Below are positions 39,205 through 51,364 of a stretch of DNA of 64,000 nt, piece after piece. Source of the DNA: Enoplosus armatus (lineage: Eukaryota > Chordata > Actinopteri > Centrarchiformes > Enoplosidae); assembly GCF_043641665.1 (NCBI RefSeq), contig NC_092193.1:16873501-16937500 (forward strand). Reading direction: 5' to 3'. The notes under the pieces were generated by a model that was given only the letters and a program-made list of their open reading frames with translations, ran no database searches and was not told where the DNA came from. How positions within the stretch are numbered: the stretch's first letter is position 1; the number at the start of each line of letters is the position of its first letter. Position numbers and translations under genes: made by a program.

Positions 39205-42200
39205 ATGCCTCTTGGATTTGTGGTACTCAGATTATATTTTGTGATTTTATCAGGAAAGCTCTTCCTGCACAGCAGCACAGAGGAGCTGCCAGCTGATCAC
39301 CTCCTCCAACCGGCCCCACAGGAGTCCCCTCTGCTGAAGCCCACAGTGCTGATCACCATCCTCGCACGCAACGCACAACACAGCCTCCCTTACTTCTTGG
39401 GATGTATCGACAGACTGGACTACCCGAAGGACCGCATTGTCATCTGGTAAAACTGCATTTACTTGCTGCATTGACAATTTGATTCAAAAATGTGTTTATG
39501 TTTCTGGAAAAAGTAGGAAAACTTAAACTTAAGTTTTGGTTTATAGAAATGTTTCTTTCTGTAGGAATCACAGAGTTACTAATAAGAAGGTGCTGATTTG
39601 ATTTAGGGAACTGACAAGAAACAATATGCAAAAGTGTTAATAAATAAGATTTAGCAATGGTAACATTAGCAGTATTTTTTGGCCAGTTTACCTGCACTTT
39701 ACCTGTAAATGTCATTCTTCACATTCTGCAGCGCTGTTCATCAGTAAACAAGTCAGTCTCAGAAAAGTGAGGAAACTACACAAAGAGAGGGGGAAGAGAG
39801 AAAGACAGCACAGAGAAGGGAAACGAAAGAGCTGAAGTCAGTGTTCAGTAATGTTCCTTGTGACCTCAGGGCAGCCTCTGACCACAGTGTGGACAACAGC
39901 ACAGACATGCTTCAGGAGTGGCTCAAAGGAGTTCAACACCTCTACCACTCGGTGGAGTGGAGGCCCATGGAGGAACCAAGGTGAACCAACTACAACATAA
40001 AACATCCTGATCCTGTTTAACCATAGATCTAATAGAGTGGTAGTAAACCTGATATCCTCTGATAGTCTTGCCCAAAAATACACAGTTTCTCTCTGTGTTT
40101 CTTTCAGCTCTTATGCAGATGAGCAGGGTCCCAAACACTGGCCCGACTCTCGGTTCACCCATGTGATGAAGTTAAAGCAGGCAGCACTCAGAGCTGCCAG
40201 GCGACTTTGGACTGACTACATATTGGTGAGATAGTAAAAGACCATAAGACACAAAGAATTATGCATCTCGCCACTCTGGCATCTGTTAATGTTTCTTCTC
40301 TGTCCCTCAGTTTGTGGACAGTGACAACTTGCTGACAAACCGCCAGGTGCTATCTGACATGATGGCAGAGAATCTGACCATTGTGGCACCCATGTTGGAA
40401 TCAAAAGGCCTTTATTCCAACTTCTGGTGTGGTGTGAGTCCTCAGGTAGGTCTTAGAAACCAAAACAGAATACAGTTTATTTCCTGTGCAGAATACTCAC
40501 TGAATACTTCAAGGATTGTTCTTCTAATACGAACAGGGCTACTACAGACGGACCCCAGAGTATATTCCCATCCGTAAATGGAAGCGGCAGGGCTGCTTTG
40601 CAGTCCCCATGGTGCACTCCACCTACCTGCTGGACCTGAGGCGCAGAGCCAGCCGAGCGTTGGCCTTCCACCCTCCTCACCCCCACTACCCCTACCACGT
40701 AGACGACATCATGGCCTTCGCTTTCTCTGCACGGCAAGCAGGTCAGACCTTTGTTAAATTGTGTTTTGTTGGAGTGTCTTTGTTACTGTGATGTCTTTTT
40801 CTTACCAGGTAGGAAGACTTAATTACTTATATTAATAATAGTAATAATAATAGTTAATAAAGTATAATAATAATAACAACAATAACAATAATAATAATAG
40901 TTACTATACCATATGAAAAGTAGTAACATTATAAGTTTGCTCATAAAGACATCACTATAGAACATAGAGGTAGAATTAATTATTAACTTTGTTAACATGT
41001 GGACAGACTATGATTCGTGTGACTACATCATTTTTTGTCATATATGGTATGGTAACCATCAGAGGTGAAATCTATCTGCCACTACATTTGAAATAATGAA
41101 AAGATGTTTGGACTGAGACCTGATCCGTCTGCTCCACTGCAGGGGTTCAGATGTATGTGTGCAACAAAGACCATTATGGGTATTTACCAGTGCCCCTTAA
41201 ACAAGACCAGACACTGGAGGAAGAAGAGGAGAGTTTTACCCACACACTGACAGAGGCACTCAGTAAGCACTTCCTCTAATTATACATAAACTGTAGTGGA
41301 CTCTCTGCTCACTGTCTCCCTGGTCTGTATGAGCCTGTTTGGTCCTTTTTGCTCTCACAGCCCTGACACATGTCTCACTCCTCTGTCAGAGCCCACTGCC
41401 TCTCATTTCCCCTTCTCCCACTCTTATTTGACAAGTTCACATCAGTTAGATGTTAAACTGAAATTCCCTTGGAACCAAAGGACTGTGCTAGAAAATGCAA
41501 CTTTACTATACTTCATGTGAAATGTGAATGTATAACCTCACTTTCCAGTTGCGTTCACCGTGGAGCCTTCGCAGTATATGCACTCTAAGCCTAAGGAACC
41601 AGGAAAGATGGGATTTGATGAGGTACAGATACATTTATGATAGCTAAAGATATATTTTCCAGTTATGGGTTGCTGTTTAAGTGAACAGTCATTTTATTCT
41701 CCTCCACTTCCAGATCTTTCTGATCAATCTGAAGCGCCGCTCAGACCGGCGGGACAGGATGTTTAGTACTTTGACGGTCCTCGGCATCCACACTACACTG
41801 ACAGAAGCCGTGGACGGCAAGTATGAGATACAGTCACAGTTCTGATACTTTACTTAAGTAAAAATAGTATTACCACAATGTAATAATACAGGTAAAGGCC
41901 CTGCAGTCAAATGTTTACCTACATAAAAGTAAAAAAGTATTATCAAAAGTATCAAAACTAAAAGTAGTGATATTATTTTGAAGAACCTCTTTTTTACATC
42001 ATATTAATGGATTATATGAGATGAAGCTAACTTTAACGAGCTGACAAAACAATTGTAACTCAAAAACCACTTACTTGCTTGTTCTGGAGCTTTTAACCAT
42101 ATCAAACAGTCCTCATCAGCAGATTATCAAGTTTAAGCCGACTTTTATATCACCACGGATGGGAAGTCGTAGAGGAGCTCAGAAACGTGGAAAGTTTGAA

Positions 42201-43463
42201 CATCTACATTTCCATGGCAACTGAGCGAACTCAGTCTGCTGACGAGGAACGTGTGATGCGGTTGAAAGCTCAAGGACAAGCAGGTAAGTGGGCATTGAGT
42301 TTGGATTGCCTTGCCATGTGCTTTTTCCAAGGTAAAGAATGAACTTCCAAGCTTTATTGCATAGTTTATTCTATACCAATGCATCAAACCGTAATTTCAA
42401 CCGTTTTTTCATGTAAAATCTTGATCTACAAAGTAACTAGTAACTATAGACAGATATACATTAGACAGGTGTAACATAAAGCAGTAAATACTCAAGTACC
42501 TCAAAATTGTCCTAATAGTACAAGTACAGAACAGCAGTTCAGTACTTAAACTTAATTCATTTCTATCACTCTCATTATGCTCTATAAAATACACGTTATT
42601 GTCAATTGTGATGTAAAGAATACCTTTGATGCTGCCATCATTTGCAATTTTAACGGGTATATTGATGTAGAAATGAAGCTTCACCTGTCAGAAAAACATA
42701 GACTGTGATTATGAGGACATATATTTGCTTGTGTTGTCCACAGAGCCTTGAACTCCTCTCAGCTGCAGGCCATGGGTATAGACATGCTGCCAGGGTACAA
42801 AGACCCATATTCAGAGCGCGTGCTGACCAGAGGGGAGATTGGCTGCTTCCTCAGCCACTACAACATCTGGAAACAGGTACAGCCTCACTCTGTAAATGTT
42901 TTAAACAAAGCGTGTAGTGAAGCTGATGCGGCGTGATGATGAGGTGAGAAGGTATGACGAAATTTAGGCTGTTTTATTGCTGTTATGCGTCGCCCCCTAA
43001 GGTGGTGCAGCAGGAACTACAGCAGGTGCTCGTGCTGGAGGATGATGTGAGATTTGAGCCCAGATTTTGCCACAGGCTGGTGACTATCATGGAAAATGTA
43101 CAGAGGGTGGGACTGGAATGGGACCTCATGTTAGTGACTTTTTATCTCATTGTTCATCACTTAATACCATATTCACATTAAGCCTCTAAAGTGTTGTTTA
43201 ATTCAAAGCACCACGGACTGGTCTGCCTTTCTGTCCTCATAAAGTTACACAGGCCGTAAGCGGCTGCAGGTGAAGGAGCCAGAGAACTGGGTGGAGGGAG
43301 TCAGTAACCTCGTGCACCCAGGCTACTCCTACTGGACCTTGGGTTACGTCCTGTCACTGAATGGGGCCAAGAAGCTCCTGCAGGCAAAACCCCTGAACAA
43401 AATGCTGCCTGTTGATGAGTTCCTACCTATCATGTTCAACAAGCACCCCAAGTGAGTCTCACC

Positions 43464-43505
<42 letters not shown>

Positions 43506-43872
43506 TCAAATGCTATGCTTTGAATACCAGTTAGAGCCTTTTGTCTTCAGTCTACAGTCATCATGTCGACCTCCCTGTCTCTTCAGAGACGAGTACATGC
43601 AGCATTTCAAGCAGAGGGACCTGAGAGCCTTTTCAGTGGAGCCTCTGCTGCTCTTCCCCACACACTACACCGGCGAGCCCGGCTACGTCAGCGACACGGA
43701 GACCTCCACCATCTGGGACGACGAGGCCGTGGAGACGGACTGGGATAGAGACGGCGCCAAACACCGGCGTGAGCAGGAAACTGAGGATGTAGGGTTTGGA
43801 CCTGTGGCTCCTCATTCTGCTCGTGGTGGCATGCCCCCCCTCTCTGCCAGTAGAAACAGAGATGAACTCTGA
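39205..43872 (+). CDS. colgalt2: Procollagen galactosyltransferase (COLGALT2-type, GT25)
   Basis: Twelve exons (39205-39446, 39870-39980, 40108-40225, 40311-40445, 40537-40741, 41143-41262, 41549-41622, 41714-41820, 42744-42876, 43002-43129, 43245-43451, 43587-43872) join in phase to 621 aa. Human paralogues are 622 and 626 aa. The enzyme adds galactose to hydroxylysine of collagen in the ER lumen. The first GT domain carries [11 protein letters not shown]. The second starts at [12 protein letters not shown] and carries [10 protein letters not shown]. The C-terminus is the ER-retention signal RDEL. The start at 39205 gives a hydrophobic signal sequence ([17 protein letters not shown]). Sequence features are intermediate between COLGALT1 and COLGALT2. 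The neighbours tsen15 and c1orf21 favour COLGALT2. The first exon is the least certain part. Confidence 0.92.
40832..40905. repeat. (TAA)n-like tract in colgalt2 intron
   Basis: An imperfect run of AAT/ATA/CAA triplets. Confidence 0.85.
41830..42020. repeat. Fragment of the 'tacttaagtaaaa' teleost repeat in colgalt2 intron
   Basis: ATACTTTACTTAAGTAAAAATAG, a stretch ATAATACAGGTAAAGGCCCTGCA and ATAAAAGTAAAAAAGTATTA are typical of the family also seen at 20390-21000. A second fragment lies at about 42420-42560. Confidence 0.6.
43468..43504. repeat. (TA)n microsatellite in last colgalt2 intron
   Basis: About eighteen TA units begin 16 bases after the donor site. Confidence 0.95.
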
Positions 43873-44093
43873 GGGGGACTTTTCTAAAAGGTACACACAG
43901 CGATGGCCAGTTTAACAAGTTAGCTGGTGGGCCCCTGGAGCTGTAGGGCCCCACAGCAAGTTGGCCACTTTGCTTTGGTGGTAATACCTCTGCCGAGACT
44001 AAGACTGTGTGTGTGTGTTTTAGTAAAAGCAGAATTTCTTCAGGATGAATAGATTTCATGTAATACCTGTTCAACATCAAACTACATTTAAGT

Positions 44094-44099
44094 AATAAA
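44094..44099 (+). terminator. Polyadenylation signal of colgalt2
   Basis: AATAAA lies 222 bases after the colgalt2 stop, with a CTGTTTCTTT stretch downstream. Confidence 0.6.
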
Positions 44100-44441
44100 A
44101 GCCCAGAAACACACCTGTTTCTTTATTACAGTTGGTGAGTTTCTCATTTAACAAGATCCTTTCGATGTTAAAACATATGTCCCACTTTATTATGACATAC
44201 TGGGTCAAGATGTCACTTCTGTCTTTCAACAATGGCGACATCATGTTTCTTCAAGCCATTAATTTTGGATTATGCCCTACAATTGAGATTCAGCTACGCC
44301 ACTTTGTACTCCGATTCTGTTGGTATCTTATTAAGGCTGACAGTTTCTTTATTTTGCCTGTATGTGCTCATTATACAATCTCACTGAGCAGAAGAAAAAA
44401 CACACACAAAAAAGATGAACGCAGCAATCAACTTATGGATT

Positions 44442-44447
44442 TTTATT
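44442..44447 (-). terminator. Candidate polyadenylation signal of the klf gene
   Basis: It reads AATAAA on the minus strand in an A/T-rich context, about 340 bases from the colgalt2 signal on the other strand. Other minus-strand hexamers exist nearer the stop, so the assignment is weak. Confidence 0.3.
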
Positions 44448-47400
44448 TAAAAAAAAAGCACTGGTATTCTCATGTCAAGCAAACGATGGAACCATGTAAT
44501 ATTAGTACTGTTCCATATCACAAAAGGAGTTATGAAAAGAATAATTAAACCACACAAATGATACATTTTTGGGAATAAATTAATCAGCATAACAAAAGAA
44601 ATAAAACATGCTTGTACTTAGGTGTTGAACAGGAAATATTGAAACTCCAAAATTTAAGACACCTGAGAATATAAATATCAAAACAGCTTGTTGCAGCAAT
44701 TATTTAGTTCCACAGTTCCTCCCATTTACCTCAACTAAAGCTTTGATAAGAGGCTTTTTAAAAAATTACATTAATGTAAAAATTAGGCATCAATTTAAAA
44801 AACATCCGTTTCTGTACAATGTGCATATCTGAATTAGTGTGGTGACAAGAGGAATCAGCGCATCATTATTTTTTTCTCAGCGAGGCAGCGCAGCAGAAAT
44901 GAAATCCAAAGTGGATAACGCTCATCTGTCATCAAGCAACATTCAGTGATATGAACAAATAGATTTGGACTGAGCTCTTTCAATTGAAACCAGCAGTGAA
45001 GTGACAGTTTAAAGGTATTTTTTTTTTACATTTCAATACCCCTTTTGCCTCCGCTCGAGCCAGCAGTGAGTAAAGCTCCTGCTGGGCTTTAATGACTGTG
45101 CTTCAGGATTTACCCAGCAGATTCATTCACTACTGTCCATTAACAACAGAAGTTCACTGAGGCAGGGAGAAGGAAATTCTGCTGCTACACAGGTAGTAGT
45201 GATGTTGCATATAAAGACAGGATAAGGACAAGGGTACCCAACAGACCATTGAGCTGATAAAACACGTTTTGAAATCCAAGGCTCAGTGGCTTTATAGGAA
45301 GTCCCGAAACACAGGTTGGATGGATTTTGTACAGACACCGTGAAAAAAAATCAGTGAGGTATGTTGTTATTGTGATATTATAGCTTTGAGACCCGGACAG
45401 AGTCTGTGTGAGAAGACACTCCCATCTGTGAGAGGAGATGGGAGGGAATATGTCCATTTGAAGACGTTAAAAAAAACAGGTATATTGTGTGTGTTCCTTT
45501 GTTAAACAGTCCATGCATTCAAGGTTACTGCCAGCAGCGACCGAGAACTGTCAACAGGTCGAACCTCTGAAGAAGAAATGTGTACAAAATTTCAAAGCAG
45601 TACAGCTCCCGTTCAAATGAGATCAACAGTGAAATGGTATGTGTAGATGGTTTGACAGATGAATGAGAAAGACATCTGCAGTCTTTCTCTTTGATCTTAG
45701 TGTGGGGGAGACAAAGTCAACACGTCTGGAAACACAAATGAGGCGTGCTCCATAAAGAAAATAAAAAATAAAAACACAAAATCCACAACAAGAGATAGCC
45801 TGGATGACTAAGCAAACACTAAAACAAAAACAAAAAATCTTTTTTTTAAATTAACAACTACCCAGTTCTTATATCACACGTTCTAAAGCACTTGGACAAA
45901 AAGGCAGTTTTACAAACCATTGGTTATCAACACACTAGCAAAGTTCCACAGTGCTTGCTTGTAGAAGCATAGTAACAGTGCAAGCCATTACACTATTCAG
46001 CCAAATACACCTGTAAGAAAAAAGTGCCATATTGCATAATGAGTATCTGTAATGAGCCCACAAAAGGGCGTATAAACCTATACAATGATCCAACTGTAAA
46101 CATGGTGCAAAGTAGTTATGACATAGTTTAAGGCTTTCAGATTTTCCTGAAGATGTGTTCTCTGAGATAAAGGAATATGTCCATGAGCTGGACAAACAGT
46201 GTGGAAACACAGAAACAGACTCAACCTCTCTATAAAGCAGACCTGGACACTGGATGTACTGGAATCAATTTTAAATATCTAAATTACTTGAGCTTTGCTT
46301 GATTTCTGAGTGATTATTCCTGAAAAACCTAAGGATTATTGAACTTTCTAGCCTATAGGAATATTTAGGTGCCAGTTTTCTCAAAGTTCCTGGTCAAATC
46401 CTCATTTGTTTTGGTTTTTCCAACATAGTATGTCTTTGACTTGTCAAACACAGATGAAACTAATAACATTAATAAATGGCTGTATCCCATTTACAAGAGC
46501 CTGCCCCCTGGTATTGTGAATGCTGGTTCAACGACATGCCTACATCAATAGAGCCATCATTAACTTTATTAGTTGCACCTGAGTTTTTATAGCTTTGAGT
46601 CAAATGTCCACCTCAATAAAAGGTCAGCTGGTATGAGCTTTCCTGAATGGGAGCAGACTGACCATATTCAATCAATAGTTTTTGTACCAATTGAGTCCCA
46701 AAAAAATAGTTAAAACAGGAATTCTTTTTTTGTTCTTTTCAAACGTTACATGTAAGACTCTGAGACTCAAACTGTGTAAAGAAACATCTGATCCTGAAAT
46801 ACGTTCTGCTGTCCTGATGAGTGTGGGGGTGTGTGAATGCTTTTACTTTGAAGGCAGCAGGCTGAAAGTCAAGCTCAACTCGTGTCATCTTTTTTCCCAA
46901 AAAAATATTTTGATACCATCACATACACACTTTTCCCAGATCTGTCGCTAACAACAATGTAAATAAAAACACATACACACCAACACTCACAGGAAATACC
47001 ATCCTATCAAGCGTATAATGTTCCCCCTAATATAAGGACTACAATTCATCACATGTATTAATTCTGCTTCTCGTAGCATTACCAGTTTTCTACATTAAAA
47101 GCTTAAAGCTTATATACATTTGCATCAGTATTAGACATAACACTACTGTGTATTATGTGTCATGTCATGGATGATAACTGAGCTAGACTTAAGGATGGCG
47201 TGCAAACAGTGAAGTTAGAGCCACTTTCTGGCAAAATTAATATTTGATCTATAATTAAATTGGATATACAAGAAAGAATATTGACAAAATTGCCCCAATA
47301 ATGGTTACTAATAAAAATGAAGGAATGTGTCACCACTAAACCTTTTATATGGAATCAGCAAAGCTAAAAAAAAAGCTAAAAGACTTCTAGTCACTGCCTC

Positions 47401-47592
47401 GCTACCTAACATCACAATATTGTGCTACTCATGGTAAAGAAATGGTACTAAAGAGCACAACAACCTACAAATGAAGCACATGAAAACAGAGGAGTTTTGG
47501 CGGATGATGAATGTGCAGATTGTTACAGAAAATGTGAAAAAATCCCTGCAATTTGTGAAAGTGTTTCTGTTTGAGAAAATTAGGTTATTTTT

Positions 47593-48402
47593 CTAGGGTT
47601 GGGTTTATTTTTATTTTTTCAAATTTGCTTAATGATTCCCATTCTAATCGAATCCTGAGAGAGAGGGGAGAAAAAAAACCAAAGTATGTTGAAAGCAAAA
47701 ACCATTTTTATTTTTCATAAGGTTTACGTTGCTATAAACATGTAATAAATGACGCAGTATTTTGTGATTTGGTTTTGGTCAAAAAGAAAGACAATTACAA
47801 ATATTTTCTGTTGTGCCGTGCGAAAGTTGAATGGTTTTACATTAGTTTTTACTTTCGGAGGCATTAAAAATGTATAATATTGTCGTATTAGGCAATGTTG
47901 CAAATGAATGAGAAGGATTGCTTTATGGCATAATTGGTTTTTACAGAATTTTTGCATCAATGTGATGAAGTACCTTGATTTGTCGGGTATTAAATTCAGT
48001 GAATTAACCAAAAACAGATAACAGCTGGTTATTTCATCTATAAAAAGGTTTCACCATTTAATTGCATTATGTCATGATACAGGACATCAGAAATGCTAAA
48101 TTCTTATACCAATTTGTGGTAAACATGTTGCCTCGTGTGTATGTAATTCCATGCAGTGATTTCATTTCACTGTATCATTACGATCTTTAGCAAAGCGTAG
48201 CCACACTTTGGGAAGCTAGCTCCAGTCCGCCATACTGTAAACATTATACACATGCTTTGATACACGTGTAACCGGCAATGTAAATGAAGTGCAGTAGGTC
48301 CAAACTTTGCTTTCAGGAAACGATAAGTGGAATCGAAAAGCACATTTCTTAACGAATCCCCAGTTCTTATAGATTTGGAACATTCTTGATACCCAACCCT
48401 AG
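47593..48402. mobile_element. Non-autonomous DNA transposon-like element with terminal inverted repeats
   Basis: The segment begins CTAGGGTTGGGT and ends ACCCAACCCTAG, exact 12-base inverted termini. The homology continues imperfectly inward (ATTCTAATCGAATCC at the left, GATAAGTGGAATCG at the right). The 810-bp body has no transposase-like frame. Teleost genomes contain many repeats starting TAGGGTTGGGTA with ATCGATTCC motifs. No clear target-site duplication is visible. Confidence 0.6.
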
Positions 48403-48630
48403 TTATGTTGAGCAGGTGGATAGTGGTCACATGACTCATCTGTGTGGATGGAGAGATGAGGCTACTTCCCCCTCACATCCAGCGCTGTGTGTATTGGCTT
48501 GTGTACGTGTGTGTTATGTGCACAACACAGCAATGCTAAATCCTAATCAGTAGCTCTGATTGTAGCTGGTTAACTTGAAATCATCATGACCTTCTGTGCT
48601 CCTGCCAGGAAACCCCCAACCCGAATCATC

Positions 48631-51364
48631 CTAATGGTGCATGGCTGGGCTGGAAGAGGAGGATGTGCCCTTGTTGCGTACCAACATGGAAGGCTGGAAG
48701 TCAGGATGGCGGCGGGCGTGCTTGATCAGGTGGTCGCTGCGCATGAAGCGCTTCTCGCACAGTGGGCACAGGAAGCGTTTCTCCCCTGTGTGGGTGCGGG
48801 TGTGGCGGGCAAGCTCATCGGAGCGGGCAAACTTCTTCTCGCAGTCAGGCCAGGTGCACGGGAAGGGCCTCTCACCTGCAGCGTGGAGGCAGAGAAGAGA
48901 GAACCATTTATCATTTAAACATCAACTGTAATTTAAAGTCACTACATTTACATGACAAGCATGCTTTGGATTTTTTTAGATGACTAAAATATGTTATTCA
49001 CACTTTCGAGAGATTTCCCCCTTCACCCAGTGCTGCATCTCTTATTCTCATTCTATTCAACGATCACAACAAACCAGGGCTGCATGAATGCAGTACGTCG
49101 GTTAAATAGCAGCAAATATGCAATTATTTTCATTATTGATATCGAAGACGCCCGTCTCCTAAAGCCCAAGGTGACGTCTTCAAATAGCTGGTTTTGTCTG
49201 ACTGACAGTCCAAAACCCCAAAATATTAAATTTCCTCCACATAACACAAAGAGACAATCAAGAGACTGAAACTAGAGAAGAAAAGCAACTGAATTAATCA
49301 ATTATCAAAATAGTTTAAATCATTTTCTATCGACCGACTCATCGTTTCAGCTCTAATACGTGCACTTTATGCGTGCGTAACAGCTGTGTAGCCTTTTTAT
49401 TATTTCATCTTTCATACATTATACCTTAAATAACAGCCAAGCATAGTAACTGTTCCTCCATTAATGCATTGTGCAAGCATTTTATAGTTTTATGTTTGTT
49501 GTGTTTTGATATGTTCCTCAAAGCTAATATAACCATCTGCTTTGGAATTAACAATATAGGACACTATACGGTTTGTTTGCTTGACATTTTTGTCAATGCA
49601 CAAGTATGTCAACAAATTAAAATATTAATAGGAAAACTGACTAAATCCCTAGAACGAAAAATTAAGTTTTAACTGAGCACATTAAAATACCAAGATAGGG
49701 ACACAAATCTGCTGGCATTACTTTTATAAAATATGCTGTAGACAAAAATGTTCATCTCTACAAAGTTAAATACGAGACAAAACATATCTAGGATTTAGAT
49801 TCTCCAGATTAGTCTTCCTAAACTACCGCTAGCCTTAATCTCTTGCAGGCAACATGAGTAAAACCAGGATAAGCGAGTAGGATGCACGGTGCCATTTTCA
49901 AGATCACAAAGCCAGGCCACGTTGTTGTTGCACTACTCTTTGTGGGCGTTCCCACCAGTTTCTTTGAGCCGTTTCCTGTCCTTAATCCGTTTGCGCCTGC
50001 TCAGTGACCCGAACACACCAATTCCCCTCATTTCGCGAAAAAAAAAACACACAAACTAAAAACCACACATGCACATTTAACCCTGTTGTAGAGCTCAGTG
50101 CCATTCTGACAGGTGGGTCTATTTCCAACTACATCCAGCTTTTTACATCGTGGCAATACACGAGAGCTGAAGTTAGAAAACGGTCTGTGAAGCGAGGCGC
50201 ACTGATCAACAAACACACAAAAAGTGACGTTAGTGTGGACATTATCAGACACAGGGGTTGACGCATCCATTATCGGACGTGCCTCCTTCTGCAGCTCTTC
50301 TCCAAACGTTTTATCAATAATTTACACATTGCAGAGAGTAAAGTCGATTTCAAGTCGCCAGGCAGAACACAGGATGCCCGAAGAAACACTGATCAGCCAA
50401 AACACCAAGCACTTGCTGCTGCCATCCACAGGATAGGCTACGACCGACAATGAACTCGCTACTCTCGACGTTAAGGTTTCGTCTTACGTTCATTTCATAT
50501 GCAAATCCAGTCGGGAGGAAGACCTTCGTCACCGGTTTTAACGTCCAGCCCAGTTCTTTTGTTAGTTTACTTCTTTGTCAGAGTCTCTGGAGGGGAGTTT
50601 TTCTGTCTTTCCCTCTTTGTTTGGCCACGTTATTGTACCGAATCGGGGGTAAATGGAGGAATAAATTGTCACCACCACGCTACTATTAGCTAATCCAAGT
50701 ATACGTCCCATGTTTATCTGACATACTGGTAATAACAATATGACGTGCGTGTCACCGACAAAGCAGAAGTTAGGGACAAAGTTTAATACTCGGGGGCTAG
50801 CGATGTATGTACACAACATGTAAACTGCTGATGTAACCAAACTGTTGTCGTCTCCATACCTGTGTGTGTCCGGATGTGTGCCTTCAGGTGGGACGATTTC
50901 CCGTAAACTCTGTCGCATCCGTCAAAAGTGCACTGATGTCGCTTCACCGGGGAGCGCGGGGCCCCCACGCCTCCTCCTCCTCCCCCCCTCAGCTGCTGCT
51001 GCTGTCCGGGGACCGGGGTGGCGGAGGGGGTCATGGTAGGGGTGGTCGGGTCGGACAACGTGGTGTAACCGCTCTCCCCACCGCACGAGGAGTTGCTGCT
51101 CTCCGAGTAGGCCGACATGGGGCGGAACTTACCGTGCAGGTCGGTGAGGATACCGGCCACCGCCATCATGTTCGCCCCCTCCAGCCTCAGCGTCTCCCGC
51201 ACCTCCCTGTCCTCTCTCGACCCGTCGGGCTCCCCAGGGAGCAGGCCCACCATGGCCGGCTGGCTGGCGGGGGCGACCGGGGTGGGTCTGTGCAGGACAG
51301 GACCGCTGGATATCGATACCAGACACTCGGCAGCGAAATAATCAGACGAAGCAGTCAACGACAT
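48631..51364 (-). CDS. Kruppel-like factor of the KLF9/13/14/16 subfamily
   Basis: Two exons on the minus strand (51364-50860 and 48875-48631) join in phase to 249 aa. The N-terminus [14 protein letters not shown] is the SIN3-interaction helix typical of the BTEB/KLF9-13-14-16 group. A Ser/Thr/Pro- and Gly-rich middle follows. Three C2H2 fingers begin at [20 protein letters not shown] and continue through [19 protein letters not shown] to [20 protein letters not shown]. The fingers bind GC/GT boxes, and the family mostly represses by recruiting SIN3A. The intron falls inside the first finger linker, as usual in KLF genes. Finger 2 resembles KLF9 (PFPCTWPDC) and finger 1 and the N-terminus resemble KLF13/16, so I do not assign a number. 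Confidence 0.92.
49075..49355. repeat. Dispersed teleost repeat ('gctgcaacta' relative) in klf intron
   Basis: The landmarks AGGGCTGCATGAATGCAG, ATTATTTTCATTATTGATAT, GTCTGACTGACAGTCCAAA and a tail with TAATCAATTATCAAAATAG and CATCGTTTCAGCTCTA match the interspersed family also seen at 6823-7125. Confidence 0.65.

Larger units (their letters stand above)
43873..48630. other. Tail-to-tail spacer colgalt2 / klf; probable long klf 3' UTR
   Basis: No coding exon is seen in 4.7 kb. colgalt2 probably ends near 44100. TTTATT at 44442-44447 (AATAAA on the minus strand) is a candidate end for the klf transcript, which would give it a 3' UTR of about 4.2 kb. That region is AT-rich and contains the element at 47593-48402. 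Confidence 0.45.

Noticed and set aside
43633..44080. Long minus-strand frames opposite the last colgalt2 exon
   Set aside because: They are shadows of the GC-rich coding exon and contain no known motif.
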